Position numbers and translations under genes: made by a program. The notes beneath the pieces are model-generated. The model saw nothing but the letters and a program-made list of their open reading frames with translations. It was not told the origin of the DNA and ran no database searches. DNA of 64,000 nt, from the NCBI RefSeq assembly GCF_000149955.1, contig NC_030994.1, positions 372,001 through 436,000 on the forward strand, written 5' to 3'. Position 1 is the first letter of the stretch, and each line of letters starts with the position of its first letter. Source of the DNA: Fusarium oxysporum f. sp. lycopersici 4287. Its lineage: Eukaryota; Ascomycota; Sordariomycetes; Hypocreales; Nectriaceae. This document shows positions 10,797-23,829 of this stretch, in pieces.

Positions 10797-13333
10797 AGTT
10801 GGGATTGGGATGTGGGTAGGCACAAATCGAAATAGTCTAGGGAGGGCATCAGCATGAGTCAACGCATCGTGGTTTCGTGTCGATGCTCTAGGGTGCTAAT
10901 CGTGTGGTTGGCGGGGCGCCCTGCACTGGAGGAATTGTCGCGGTCATGTTCGGGATTGGCAGCCTTCTTTAACACTGGTGTCGCTTAAGCTTTCGTGCAG
11001 TGACAACCGTCCCGCTGATTTGATCCAAAATGGGGAGCTGAAATAGGTAATTGGCAAAGACAAAAAGTATTGGGACTTTGTGCTCAATCATGAGAAGAGG
11101 CATTTTGGTCGTTTTAGTAGGTTAGCGCGGGACTAAATAGAACACGTAAACAAACCTGAGATATTTCCAGGTGAAAAGGCTCGGATGTCTTGAGTGCGAG
11201 ACTGGTGTTGAAGATCCAAGATGATTCTAAGCGGATAAGGGCAAGATGATGGATTGAAGATTGAAGTTCAAGAGACAAAGACTGGCGGTGGTTTGAGCGA
11301 GGTTTATGGAGCATGTTACCTGACATAGCATCGGCTTGGCAAAAGTCTGGCAGTGACAGGACAGAGATGGCCCTTGGTTGCTGGGACTGCCCCATACACC
11401 ACTGGAATCACCGTTCGGACTCACAGGCCTCAAGCTCGCGACATGGATGGCGTAGCAAGTGTGGAAGGTTTGAGAATATCACGGCTTCTTCAGCGGCACC
11501 GAAGCATGCCACTGAAAGTCTTGAGCAACTGAACGACTTGTGCGTGACTGGATTGGAGTGATGTGGGAGGAAGAACAACGAGGAACGCTGGTGTTGAAAG
11601 GTCCAGGGGACAGCGGAGAAGGAAGATCACATTGTGGGCTCGAATAAATCACCCATGTTCAACGATTCAATAAACACTTTTCATCATCTGACACTTTAGC
11701 CCAAACAACTTCGTACGGTCCTAATTTGGCTGTGTTTGACAACGAATGATGGAAGCCTCTGAGAGCGTATTATAAACATCTCGTACACCACTGGACCCAT
11801 GCATCCACCCTCATTGGGCAGTATTAAGACTTGCTTCTTTTGAAGATTACATGTACATGTCAGCGAAGATCTATAAAAGTGATATAAATCGAGGACTGAA
11901 AGGTACTGTTACCCTGTATCGCTGTTACAGAACCGCCCCACTTAACCGAGATCCCCCAGATCTGGACCCACAATTCGTTTCCCAGGGCTGACCACGTTCG
12001 AGGCAAACTTGGGCAAGGCAGGTGCGCGTCCTTCTCGTGCCGGTTTGCGATCCTTATCTTCACCCGTTTTTCGAGCCGTCTTCATGTTCACCAACCGTCT
12101 CCGTCATCACACGACCGATTGAATCTGTGCTCAGTGCGAGAAAATCAACTGATGTTGATGAACCGTGTCAATATGAATACCATCACCGTGTTGCAACAAA
12201 CGAAGCTGACCGTTGACAGTCATCCCCATGTTCGGTTTCTACTCAGCGCGAGACCCGATCCTGACGGAGAACCGGTCGCTGATGAATGTACCAGAGCGGA
12301 CAAGACTAGTACTCACCTCCACCCGAACAGCCCATGAACAACAGTCACCGGCCTCGGCATACCAGACAGAGTTGAGGTCAGTCTACGTACGGCCGCCGAT
12401 CCCAAGGGATGGTTGAAGATATATGCCAAGTCAACTGTCTAGCAAGAACAACATGACACTCGGGACTGTTGAGGGAAGAGAAATTGTAGAAGGAAACCCT
12501 AAAGGGTATGTGATCGTCTCATGGCACTAGCGATCGCTGATGAGTTGATTGGAGAGATAGGCCTTTTCGAAACGAAGGCGACTCAGACCGTTCGAAGAAG
12601 AGTACGACCACAAATTCCATCGAGAGGCTCAAGAGAGACAAGGTCCCGCGGTCAATAAACCCTACCACGACTGGGTAAGGAATCCCCAACACGCAGAGAT
12701 GAGACTCAGATGAGCCACAGACAATCCCGCCGTCAATCTTCTTCCGATCATTCTGAGAAGCACCTGAAGTCAACGACAAGCTGCAGAGCCCGAGGACATT
12801 GTCTTACCCACGACAAGACGGTGTTGAGCCATCAAATCTCCTTTGACCGAGCTCAACGGGCGTCCTGCTGACCGCAGCGTGCTACGGACCAGACGCGCAT
12901 CGGAAGGGACACCCCCAATACGAAAAAAGAGACCCGTATCACCAGTCGCTTGAAACGGTGAGACCCAGAGTACCAACAGCTACCTCCGTCGCGAGGGTGT
13001 GACAAGAAGCCCACTCATCCTCTTCAAACGGCGATTCCGGTGGACCTCCAGTGATGGCCATTCCAGCCCATGCACTCATGGAGATATCAAAGATCGGCCT
13101 GACAATAAAAAGTCGCATCGAATGGCCAGAGCGACGCTACCGGCTTCCAAAGTCTTGTCAGCAGGACCCTAGCATTACTTCTAAGAGAAGGGCTGATCTT
13201 AAAGCTCAACAGGATCATCCCCAAACCTCAAACCCTGATGCGATGAGAGATATTGAACGCAATGGAGAGACCTCGGATTGGCCTGAGATTCTGAGAGGCC
13301 AAGGAAATCGCTAGTTCACACGTTCGACCGCAA
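10797..13333. other. Gene-poor region, no supported gene
   Basis: About 2.5 kb with only short frames on both strands and no coherent protein-like run. The stretch from about 12000 to 13300 contains scattered fragments that look like decayed coding sequence, but I could not join them into a gene. Confidence 0.5.
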
Positions 13334-13800
13334 CTTCGACTCTGGACCCTGGAGGGCCAAGTGGAGCAGGCGACGGCGGTTACAGAGCCAGCCGAGTGGC
13401 CCTAGCGTCACAGGGACATAGGGGCTTGCGTCGTTCGTCTGAACTGAATTATGCTATGCGTTCTTTGTTAACTCAGTGTCTACGGCTCACTATAAATAAC
13501 ACATCTAGTTCAAGATTTCTCCATCCCCCCCTCATCTCCATGAGATTCTTTCACAAACAAATAATTCTCACGGCTGAACACCTCCGAGCAAGTAGGCGGA
13601 TCAGAAACAAACCACCTATCCTCGAACAAATGGAGGTATCCGAATTAGTGGAAAGAAAGTCCAGCTTCGACTCCGGATTCCGGGGGGCCAAGTGGAGCGG
13701 GAGGCGGAAGCGGCGTCCCTTGGTCGCATGCGGATAGGGGATTCCGTCGTCTTTCTGTACTGACGCATGTATCCATGCGTTTTGTGTCGACTGAATGGAG
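13334..13800 (+). repeat. Diverged direct duplication, copies at 13334-13470 and 13665-13800
   Basis: Both copies begin CTTCGACTC, share GGGCCAAGTGGAGC, and run on through a weaker GACATAGGGG-like and ATGCGTT block. In the first 45 bases the differences are mainly transitions, as expected for an old duplication passed through RIP. A 90-aa frame overlaps the second copy, with no recognised family. Confidence 0.55.
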
Positions 13801-14449
13801 ATAGGACTCAACTCCAAATAAGATTTCTAGCACGCAACTCACGTTCACTCATTGACATTACACTCTCTGAAACACAAGTATCTTCGCACCGACGCATCCG
13901 AATAACCAGGCGGGTAATTGATACCACCCCGTATCCTCACGTATCTGAGGTGATCATACCTGTGAAAAAAAGTCATTGATCCATGATAAGTATTATTGAG
14001 GACCTGTGCAGATCTATCAAAGTGGCTTGGGGTGTTGGTTTTTCGGGAGCTTCGCCCAAAGGCTGCGCACTTAGAGCTGGGAGATACGAACCCCGTTGAA
14101 GGCTTTCCTGGGATACAGTGACTTCCGATGTGTCTGCAATTGTTCACACTTGGCGTTTTTGAGGATTGTGCGATACCCCGACACCTGATGACTGAGGGAA
14201 GAGAGATAGGTTAGTGTATCTGTAGACGGAGATGAAGTTCCGTAAAAGTCGACAGACCACTCGAGGTCCGTCCCAAGACGACTGAAACGATCTATGTCAT
14301 GGAGGGGGTGCACGGATCGGAAGTGAGAGGCGCACGTGAATGGTGAGGTAGGTTGCAGCTGTTCGTCGTGACAAGTCAGCAGAATTGTTTCTCGGGCTCA
14401 TGATGAGTTCATCTTTGCTCTTAAGACTGAGCGCGAACAGATTGCTTGA

Positions 14450-15345
14450 TCAAAAGAACCACTCTCCTCTGGGATCTTGGTGATTCGGAGAGTGTTCATT
14501 AGGGAGATTGCGCTGAAACGTCGGCGTCAGCTTATTTAAGTTTGAGGATTGATGACTATGGTAGTCGAGAAAACCATTAGAGTCTGTTCCTGGCGGCTGC
14601 CCATTTCGTCCAAAACTTGTCGGGTTTGTCATTGGAGCGTCTTGAGCTCTTCGAAGCCTGCGATCGTCCAAATAAGGTTTAATGGTAAAGCCGGAGTCGA
14701 GGTTCTCTTGAGACATGGTCGGGGTCATGTTCAGGGAAAACTAAACGCTGGCCTCGAAGATATCGGAGTAGTGCATGCTTCGAGGAGGCTTCGTCATGTT
14801 GGTCTGGGGCAGGTTTCGGAAGCAATCTTTGAGATCTGTCTTGAGAGAAGGGCTCGAATACGGTATAAGTCTTGGGCTCAGGGTGCAGCTCATCGGGAGG
14901 CATCGACCATTGCGCTTTGATTTCAGCTGTATTGATATGATCAATCATCGTGATGATATAGACGGGTTTAGATGATTGAGTCACGAGGCAACATAAGCCT
15001 ACGCGTTTGTTGACAACTTAACCAAGTCTTTTGAAAAGAGTAGAAACACCAGCTATTTCGCAGAGCTTTGCATAGAAATCGTCGCGTCCGGCGACCGTTT
15101 GCGAGTCCGATGCTGGAGTGAACCGATTGACAATCAAGAAGTCATTAACTTTGGCGTGAATGAAAACTGTTTTGGGTGACGAAAACACCGAAATGTTTGG
15201 CCAATGAGATATTCACCTGAGCAATCGATTGGACCATTGACATGACAATGAGGGGGCACCCACTTGTGCAACCCCAACAGCCTGCTAGCCGGCATCGGCG
15301 CTTCAAAGCGGGTGATGTATCAAAGTGAATAATGAGACTGAATCG
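14450..15345 (-). repeat. Decayed coding-like block, related to 26303-27035
   Basis: Read on the minus strand, 15345-15250 encodes FSLIIHFDTSPAL and then a GTTGGGGT-TGCACAAGTGGGTGCC stretch. The block at 27035-26945 encodes LSLIIQFGTSSAV with a matching nucleotide stretch. About 500 bp further on, both carry an F-S-x3-Q-x-n-LxKPxP segment (around 14850 here, 26450 there). Same order, same orientation, similar spacing, so these are two copies of one sequence. No intact frame remains and no family is recognised. Confidence 0.5.
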
Positions 15346-15419
15346 TAGTGAAGTCGTCACTGAGAGAAGGCGCCTGGAAGCTTGGTCGGTAAAGCCTTCA
15401 AAGGATCTCGGGGACACAG

Positions 15420-17094
15420 CCTGCCGTCGGAGGTCAAAACAAATCGATTGTTTCTTGCCAACTCATGTCGATGGGGGAAAGCGCCGGGTTTCTGAGACAC
15501 AGCAGGGCAAGCCTCTCGTAATGGAAGGGAGCTGGACTTTCTAGACCTTCTGGACTCTAGAGTCATCGATTCGGGGCATGTCGGAGGTCATCGACTCATA
15601 CTGTTTCCCTGTGTGGAATTGAAGAGTAGAACGCTTCAACAGCGGTGCAACATCCGCATTCCCCTTCCTGTGCTCAATAAGTAATTTACTACTTGGTTCT
15701 TGTGACAGAAGTATAGTCGCATCTGAGGTTGTCGAGGTCCATCTGATTACTTGTCGTCTGAGGACGCTTCTTGGATTGGGCAGCCTCGGCAGCGGAGCAT
15801 TCATGAATGGCTGTAATAACTCAAATGTAATTCTGAGAGGGTCTAAAGATACGAGCCAGCATCGTGGTTGATTGTGCATTGACATTTGCCTTGTGCTTGG
15901 TTGCTTCCTTGGGGGTTGCTTAGGTACCTTTCACTGCTTACCAGGTTTTAACTGTCAAATTCAAAATGCCCGACCTAGTATAATCTCCCTTAGTCTTATC
16001 CGCACCCAAACATGACTGCAAAGACACTGACTGCCGATGCAGTTTTCATACTCAGACATTGACCAAATCTGACCACGTCAAACGCCCTCATCGTTCTTCA
16101 GTCTCTTGCAACCTTGGCTCTTACATCCGCCACTGCATCGTGACCTCCATCAGTACCCAGGTTTCTCAAACATAGCAACGGTAGTTGCTAAAGACTGACC
16201 TAAACTCGCGCTAGTCAAATTCCAGTCAAGGTATCTATATATTTTCTTGTATTTCGACATGGCCACAGGCAGTGAATTTAAATTTTATGTAAAAAGGGGA
16301 CACATGCTCAGAAAACCTCATTTGCGAAATACCACCAACCCCTGAGATGACAGAGTGGTAGCCATCTTCAGCAGTGTCCGTAAATAGCTGCCGCTTCACC
16401 TTTACCTTTGTCACTATCTTTTTGTTATCGCCATCTGATAAACTCCAATGAGTGTTTTCGAATAGCACTGATTGTCGAAATTTGTCTCATTGACTGTTCT
16501 GACCGATGGTAGCCTTCCTTTCTTTGTCTTTCAAGGCTGTAGCTGACACCTCACAACCACTAAAAATAACATAATAGCCTGTCGGCATTGGTCTTTCAGC
16601 TGCTCCCACCTTGAAACAATCCAAATTGCTTTGGATATTCATGAAAAGGCATGATACGATGAATACACGGCCGAACACTCAGAAAGATGAGACGTAAAGT
16701 GACAGTTCCTTATAATTTAAGAGCATGGGGCATGCTTACATGATTTGTAATTGATGTCGTTGACAGCAAATACTTTAAATGTCTTATTCTTAGTAATGTC
16801 TTTGAGGTACAAATGATACCAATGAACTCAAGACATGATGCCCATACTCACATTTAATTACCAAGTCGCAACACCTGACACACCTTACACTGCATTCACC
16901 TTTCACCTGTTCACTCATTTGGCAAGCCTTGAATCATCCTTTCGGTAATATGACAGGCCCAAAAAGCTCGCACTGCCAATGGCCGACAAACAAGTACGCC
17001 CAACTGACACCTTAGGCAGAAGAGAGCCCGTGCAGGTTAAGAAAATTTAGCTTGGCCGCGATCCAAAACATAATCTCCACAAAGCATCACCAAT
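15420..17094. other. Gene-poor region upstream of the zinc-knuckle gene
   Basis: Only short frames. The last 150 bp before 17170 become pyrimidine-rich (a run of eight T at 17123-17130 and CTCCCTTTTT), the usual look of an ascomycete core promoter and leader. Confidence 0.5.
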
Positions 17095-17109
17095 AGCAGC
17101 AGCAGCAGC
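17095..17109 (+). repeat. (AGC)5 microsatellite in the leader of the downstream gene
   Basis: Five perfect AGC units 61 bp before the start codon of the zinc-knuckle protein gene. Confidence 0.85.
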
Positions 17110-17169
17110 CCAAGAACAACGCTTTTTTTTATTCTCCCTTTTTACAACTTCTTTTTACACTGAATCACG

Positions 17170-18495
17170 ATGGCCCCTGGAAAGCGCAACTTCGGAAAAG
17201 GCTCTGGTCGAGGCGGTGTCAACCGTGCTCGTCCTGGTCATGGCCATGCGACACCTAGCGATGATCCACGCCCGCAGCAGCGCAACCGCGAAGCTGCGGA
17301 GCTGGCTATTCGTCAGGCAACAGGAGAGTCTGGTGGCCAGCAAGGCAACAGCTCTGCCATCAACACTGGTTCCCAAGCCAGTGGCGGACGTGGTGCCTCT
17401 ACCGCTCCCCGTGGGAGGTCCTCTGGTGGCAACCAGGGTAGACCTCACGCTGGTAGTGGATGGGGTTCCCGTAAGCATCAGACTGGAAACAAAGCTCGGT
17501 TGTCCCGCTTCCCACCCCTTCCTCTGGTGACCAAGTCTAGCCTTTCTCAAGTGGCAGAAACTGGTGGTTCGGTGGGAAGCCGCCTCGCCAACAACTCACT
17601 AGACGGTGGGACTACCAATCACTGGTACTCAGCCAGGTCTGGAGATCGTGTCTGGGGTGAAACTCGTGGAGGTGGCGTGGACGAGGTGATCGAAGATGTC
17701 ATGAGGCGAACTGGCGCCACCTCTTGCCAGTTTTTCGTCATTCCCAACGTTGAGGGCCGATTCGAAACGGTTTCTGCCAACGCGGTTGAGAGAACCTGGG
17801 AGGACAACAATGGCCTGAATGAAAAGGGCGAACCTGCTGGGATCCTTCGATCTGGGGTCAAAATGGATCCTGAGGCGAAGAGACCCACAAAGTGTGCCGC
17901 TTGTGGTAGCAAGAGTCACAAATTGGCCACCTGTATCTCCAGACCTCGTCGACAGGATGGAGCACAGGCCGGGTGTCCATTATGTGACACTCGTCAACAC
18001 CATGGTGGCGACTGCGAAGCGATTGCAGCCCTCTCACTTCCCGAACAGGTCAAGCTGCTCATCAATGGACGAGCCAACATGCCCCCGTTCATGGCAAAGA
18101 CCCAACCGTGGTGGAAGCTGTTGCACAAGTATTGCACGAGTACACAATTTGTCCAAGGCTCCATCACTGGGCTTCCATGGTCCAAGGAGTTTATAGCTTC
18201 TGTGGCCAAACGCATCTTGCCAATGCAGACAAGGCTCGATAGCGAACCAGAGTACAAGTTACCTCTGGATCCAGACATGACCAGCTACAGCGACATATAT
18301 TGGAGGTACTGGGCACCCAACAACCTGCAATGGCCTATTTCACTCGGTGTGCGCCCACCTTGTCCTGCGAATCTGGATAAGACCACGTCTGATGTCGCAC
18401 ATGCAACAGGATCAGCACCAACACCTCAGGATGTTTCTGCCACTGACGATGTTCCTGCTCCTGCTCCTTCGACCACCCAGCTACCTCTTCCGTAG
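17170..18495 (+). CDS. Double CCHC zinc-knuckle protein with glycine/arginine-rich N-terminus
   Basis: Single-exon gene of 441 aa. Residues 1-110 are low complexity, rich in Gly, Arg, Ser and Gln, with RGG-like motifs typical of RNA-binding proteins. Two CCHC knuckles follow: C242-x2-C245-x4-H250-x4-C255 and C269-x2-C272-x4-H277-x4-C282. The C-terminal 150 residues contain many Trp/Tyr (WYWRYWAPNN-like) and end in a Pro/Ala/Thr-rich tail. Codon use is good throughout and the pyrimidine-rich leader supports the ATG at 17170. CCHC knuckles occur in retroelement Gag proteins, but no LTR, protease or polymerase is near, so a cellular or domesticated nucleic-acid-binding protein is more likely. 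No function assigned. Confidence 0.75.
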   Translation: MAPGKRNFGKGSGRGGVNRARPGHGHATPSDDPRPQQRNREAAELAIRQATGESGGQQGNSSAINTGSQASGGRGASTAPRGRSSGGNQGRPHAGSGWGSRKHQTGNKARLSRFPPLPLVTKSSLSQVAETGGSVGSRLANNSLDGGTTNHWYSARSGDRVWGETRGGGVDEVIEDVMRRTGATSCQFFVIPNVEGRFETVSANAVERTWEDNNGLNEKGEPAGILRSGVKMDPEAKRPTKCAACGSKSHKLATCISRPRRQDGAQAGCPLCDTRQHHGGDCEAIAALSLPEQVKLLINGRANMPPFMAKTQPWWKLLHKYCTSTQFVQGSITGLPWSKEFIASVAKRILPMQTRLDSEPEYKLPLDPDMTSYSDIYWRYWAPNNLQWPISLGVRPPCPANLDKTTSDVAHATGSAPTPQDVSATDDVPAPAPSTTQLPLP

Positions 18496-21198
18496 CTGCT
18501 CCCTCTGGAGGTTGGTAATCTATTGCAAGCCCAGGATAATCGGATCTAGGCTCATGGCTTAGATGCACAAAAGGTGAGTTTAATATTCTGTTTTCCGATA
18601 ATCCATTAATATTTTACAGTCACATCCCACTTTACGACTCCCGACCGATGCGCTAGACGGACGCCATGTCTTGAATTCGATTTTCACGATGCACAATACG
18701 TTGCCAGACTCGTGTGGCTGTACCTACCACGCAAGGTTGCCCAAGTCTCATCCCAAGCGCTGGTCAGCGAACTGTCAGCGCAGCTAAACACACCAATACG
18801 ATACACCACGCGCGTCGGAATATGCGGTTGATAAGGGATTTTCATCGGTGGATGCTAGGGGGACAGACGATCGTGGAGCTAGAATATAATCTTGAGGTAT
18901 TGGAACAACGGCGTAAATTCAAGGAAGGGGCAACTATGGAACCCAATACACAATCTTCTACTCATCATCTTCTTCCCTGTGAACCTCATATCGTTAAATG
19001 GTTGTTGCGACACATGTGACGCTTGAGTGTCTGCAAAGGCTTCGAGTCAATCCGGGTTGGTGACAAGTCAATTCAGGACACAGCATTACAGGATGAACAT
19101 GATCACAACTGAACAGTAACATTTGAGAGAACATTTGTATTAATATCCACTTGTACCCCTTCAAGATTTCCAGCACCTCAGACCCTAGAAGTCACAACGG
19201 CGTCATGAGCGTCGCTCTTCGCAGAGACTACGTATATCTTCTGCTTACCTTCCTTTGACGCCGAACCGACAACCTATCCTTTAAGCTTACAATATCATGG
19301 ATCAGCGACATCGAATGTCTCGTCAAATTAGCCACTACCGTGTGGAGTGCGCTTTGGATCTGGTACTCACATAGATGCAGCCTTCAACTTCAAATCATGT
19401 GAGTATCTCATCAAACAAACAAACTTGAGCCCTGAGGGAGTATTTGCTGCACAAATCAACATCATACAGTATTGCCAATTATGTTCTCGTCATCCTCCGT
19501 TGTTCAAGCCAGAATTAAATCTGAAAAGGCGGCGCAGTCCAAGCAGACCAAACAAACACAATGGCCACCAGAGCCAACGCCCGAATCTTATTCAGAGCGC
19601 TACATCAAAGTCTTCGATTTAAGCCAAATTCGAACCGTTCCAACGAACTCAGTCACTTTCCGACCTTTCCCTTCGGCCCGCACAACTCGATCCACCCCTT
19701 TCCAAGCTTACCACTTGCGCGTCTCGCCTCCGCGGATGACCATAAGCACCGAATGTTGGCTTAACCGTATCAGGGCCAGCCGGAATTCAGCCTTTAGGCA
19801 AAGGAGCCGCCGCCCAGCGATACAAACCGAAAGCAGCATGACTACCGCGATCGAGCAATTGTAAATCTCAATTTGATCAACCCACTACGCCATTTTTGGT
19901 GGCTCGGGAGTCGTGAGTGTTCGACGCCAACACCCTAAGACTGCGGCGGAGGAGCAAAACCTCGAGACATGGCGGGGTCATAGGTCATGCTGTGCTCCAC
20001 AGACAACAAGGATCTCAGACTGTTGGCGTCAATGTATTGCCTCATTGGGACGACACGCGAATGGTCATTGGTCATGTTTAAGCATAAACTCTCTTTTCGC
20101 GTGGAAGCGCGACAAGGAAGGTAGTCCAGGTGCTTGCCAACTTTGCCGCAGGTAGCCAGGAAAGCATAAGTAGTTTCAACAGGGAGCCAATTGTGATATG
20201 GACTGCCGGAGGAGGACCAAGATTATTCAGACCTATACAAATTGGACATTCAAAGCTTTTACCGTGTTGCTTTTTTGCAAAATTATACAGCGGTCGTTCG
20301 CCACGGTTGAGTTCAGACTGAATCAGGACAACTGTGGAATGGACGAAGCATTCAGGAGGTCTTGGATTGGTGGTGCTGTTTACCTCAACACGCTGAAACC
20401 ATTGTTTGCTGCAGCACGAAGATCAGAGGAACACAACTCACACTCTCCGTACAAAGGAGCCTCCTTCCTAGGTTGAAGCTACTGTATTAGTGCCATTTGT
20501 CTGGTAATCTATATAGCCACCTCCTTTTACCAATCTCTGTTGATGCGAGCCGCTTTCTCCAACATTCGTTGTCGAGGTCGCAGTAATATTCAGGGCACGT
20601 TTGCAGTCGCATTGGCAGGGCCATAGAAAATTAGGCGGGAAGGGAGCCGAGGTTTTCGCTGACCAAGCTCTTTCAGTGGACTTGGTAGTCGCTTAGGGGC
20701 ATTCTCAGTTGGTTAGTTTCGGACGTCTTGGCTTTGACAGTGGAAGCCACCCCAGTAGATGTCAGATGTTTAGTACGACGGCAGCTATTGGCTTCGGGTG
20801 CATTTGATTTGAGCAGCTCTCTTAGTGGGTGTTGATTGAAATTTAGTGGTCGTTAGTGGTCCAGGCGGTAATCAAAATGACAGGGCATTTAGTGGGCAAC
20901 AGAGGTTGGCGGCGCTAGGATGGCGAAGGTGCACGATGGGAGTTGTTGGGCCACCTCCCCACTCTGCCCCCTGTTCTTTACCGTTAACTCTACCACCCCA
21001 CTTAATCAGGGTTGCCCGCGGTGGCCTCTTCTCCACCCTCACCTCGCCTAGATCCACCAACGACGCACAGGCCTTGGCAACCGTCCTGGATCACGCAGCC
21101 TCTAACCCTACTGCAAACCAAGACCTGCACAACCGACACTTCTCAACACCAAAAGTTTCGCAATTACCATCTCCTCACAGCACAACAGAAACCTCTCC
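18496..21198. other. Region without a supported gene
   Basis: Short frames at 18714-19019 and 19472-19864 on the plus strand have mildly protein-like composition but no start context, no partner exon and no recognised family. A cluster of CAGTGGACTT/TTAGTGG-type short repeats lies at about 20680-20900; the same words recur at 49215-49400. The final 200 bp become C-rich, probably the leader of the next gene. Confidence 0.45.
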
Positions 21199-22114
21199 AT
21201 GAATCATATGATGGCTCCCAATCAAGAACAATCCGCTTTCGATCATTCCAAGGCCGACTTCACCAAGGACGGTCCTCGCCGTGTCCATATGGAGGAGTTT
21301 TTCCGTCACCTTGGCCTGTGGAATCCCGACCAAGTGAAGGCGATTCGAAAGAATTGTGAGGAAGACATTTGTGTCAAGCTTCAAAGTAGAGGGTTTGTCC
21401 AAGTTGGCCAGGCTTACTTTGAGTACATTGTCGACAGAAAGGTCTGGTACAGCATCCGTAAGCTCAACAGTTCTTGCAGTGTCTTTACATTCATCTACTC
21501 ACCTCGTACTAGTCGGAAATGCCAACGTATCATTCGACGATCACCCTTGGCCTTTGCCACTGAGCGCTACGCCTCCCATGAAGGACTTTTCTCACGGTGT
21601 CTGTCGATTCTATCAAGGCTGGCTACTCGGACACCAGTCTACTCGAGAACCACAGGGAGAGTCCTCAGAGGCCCTCAAGTCTGAAGACTTGAGCAAGGAT
21701 ACAGTCACGCCAGGACTTGCCCCAGCTCAGCCTGCTGAGGTCACAGAGATTTCGACTTGTCAGACGGTTCCCACGGTAGCTCCAAAGGCTACCATCAAGT
21801 ACGATCCAGCGCTCCCCTTCGCCCAGCAGGCGAAGGTTGCTGCGCCCACGAAGACTGAGTCCGATTCCCGCACCGCTTCGTTGGCTACCAAGACTGTCGC
21901 CGAGATGGCTTCTTCTCCAGTCAACTCTACCGGTATGTTGTCATGTGCACACACTGGTAATTTGTATTAACATTGCATTCATCAACCAGTCAATTCGGCA
22001 CAGTTTTCTCAGTGGATCAGCGAGGCTCAGGTGCTCAAAGAGGAGGTGGCTGGCCTCAAGGAACAGATGCGGAAGCAGCAAATCGAGATTGAGCGTTTAA
22101 AGCGCGCTCGATAG
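21199..22114 (+). CDS. Unknown small protein with C-terminal coiled coil (family A)
   Basis: Three exons, 21199-21457, 21513-21932 and 21990-22114; introns of 55 and 57 bp with clean GT-AG ends; the spliced frame is open to TAG at 22112-22114, about 267 aa. Exon 1 carries VKAIRKNCEEDICVKLQSRG and GQAYFEYIVDRKVWYSI. Exon 2 carries FDDHPWPLPL, then a Ser/Thr/Pro/Ala-rich linker. Exon 3 is an uninterrupted heptad segment (VLKEEVAGLKEQMRKQQIEI) that should form a coiled coil. The gene at 29123 shares the exon 1 block, the intron position and the Pro-Trp motif, so the two are paralogs. No signal peptide or membrane segment. Function unknown. Confidence 0.7.
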
Positions 22115-22409
22115 GGGACTTGGAGGTATCTATGGGAGAGCTCTGGAGGACGCAGTGGCTATTCCAACAAGTCGATTGATGAACATGATACATAATTGGC
22201 ACCACAATACCATTGTCGCGTGGATCAGTTTGAAGCGCCACGTGACAGGAAGGTTGATTGGCATGGTAATTGATGATATGGTGCCCACGAAAGATCAATA
22301 CTAGGAGAAGACAAGTAATGAAGATCATCAAAGGGAACAGTGCGAATGATATGAGTTGACGTGCCTTCTTTGACCAAGATATCGAGGTGTGGAAACCTGG
22401 TGGCTTGAA

Positions 22410-23226
22410 TACCTAGTGAGGCAGCTCTTAGTACGGATTCATGCGGAAACTTGCACGCAAGGTATGTAGTTTGCAAAGCCTGTTCTTCACATACTAATAT
22501 GATGTAGTCATGTCTATTGACAAAGATCTCAGTCCACGACCGACAAGTATAATATAGGAGCCGCGACTCGTCGAGTTTTCAATATTGCTGGTGACGATTG
22601 ACGACACAACACTTGGTGGTCTGGCATGACCGATCGACGGTCACTCTACATTGGAGGCGGTTGGGCGAAGGACAATGTGTGGGAGGGACATGCTGCGAAT
22701 TGGGAGACGGGACTGATGAGATTAGCTGAAAACAAGGGGACTAAAAACATGGTTCCACGTTCATTTAGCTCACATGATAATGATAAAGTGACTTACATAA
22801 ATCTGGTTATTTGCACACGTAAAAAGTACTACACACGGATGTTGCTTCGAGAGAGCTATTTGCTGTGGCATTATTATGATCGCCGACACATTGTAGTATG
22901 AACTCACTTAAGCTAGTTTAGCTGAGATTGAGATCCCTTCCGGATTAGTAGTTCAGATAATTTCACATGAGTTCGGATAGTTTCTGGCGCTTTTAGATGG
23001 GTTTATGCGAGGCGAAATAACCGTTAGGTAACCAATTACACAAATCTGCGGTCTATTTGATGGAGATTCTTTATACCTGGCTGAGGGAGAGGCGAGATAA
23101 CATAGCTGAGAGTCTTGTGCTTTCGTAGCTCTCGAGTCGATTGAACAGGAATCTTTGATGAACTGAGGGTTTGTAATAGAGACTCGCTGGTATTGAAGTA
23201 ATCTAATACCCGAATGATACTGTTGT
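22410..23226. repeat. Uninterrupted copy of an 817-bp dispersed repeat
   Basis: Aligns by eye end to end with the three host pieces at 36576-36731, 38594-38921 and 40783-41108. Shared landmarks: ACCTxGTGAGG at the left end, CTCTTAGTACGG, CGGAAACTTGCAC, TTTGCAAAGCCTGTTCTT, then near the right end TAATACCCG and TGATACTG. This copy keeps normal base composition while the other is extremely A+T-rich. No terminal inverted repeat and no convincing ORF, so it may be a solo LTR or a non-autonomous element. It gives the pre-insertion sequence for both Fot elements. Confidence 0.8.
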
Positions 23227-23829
23227 CATACTCCTGAGTTCAGATTCTACCGACAGACCGGATGGCTTCTCTGTTAGTTAGGCGCTCATGATACGCTTTG
23301 GAGCGGTTGGGCACAACTCATATGATCCAACATGCCGCCATTACCCTCTGTCTGATGTTGTCTTGGCGCTGTTGGCGGCAATGTCGATATTGAGGGCGGA
23401 GATCGCGTTGTTGTCGTCTACCGTGAGGCATGGTAGATGTGGTGATAAAGAGACGAAATAGATGAGAAGTTCAAGTTGAATTGTGCTACTTTGAGGTGTG
23501 GAAATTGACGGAAGGTCTGTCGGCGCAGGACTTGGCGAGCTGTCCGCTGTCTGTTGGATTCGGCTTGTTACGATGTGCTGTAATGTGATGTGATGAGTGA
23601 AGAGAAATGGAGAGAAAGGAACACGTTGTTAAGAAATGCAGAGGTTCGGCATTGTGTTACCTCTTTGCCCCACTACAAGTCAACGATTTCAGATCCAGTG
23701 ATTCACTGACCTTTGGGTTCTGCTTGAACTTTTCTTCTTTCTCCTCTTCTTTCAAATTCAGAATCAGTTCTTCCTCCTTCAACTTCACTCTACAGTCAAC
23801 CAAGTCAGACATCCATCCAGCCTCCCATA
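23227..23829. other. Intergenic, ends in a pyrimidine-rich leader
   Basis: No frame of note until the last 120 bp, where CTTCTTTCTCCTCTTC-type pyrimidine runs precede the ATG at 23830, as in highly expressed ascomycete genes. Confidence 0.5.

Noticed and set aside
17170..18495. Zinc-knuckle gene as a retrotransposon Gag
   Set aside because: No LTRs, protease or polymerase nearby and no Gag-like core; only the CCHC knuckles are shared.
20680..20900. CAGTGG words as ends of mimp-type miniature elements
   Set aside because: The words continue as GACTT, not as a mimp-like terminal repeat, and no inverted partner is found at a suitable distance.
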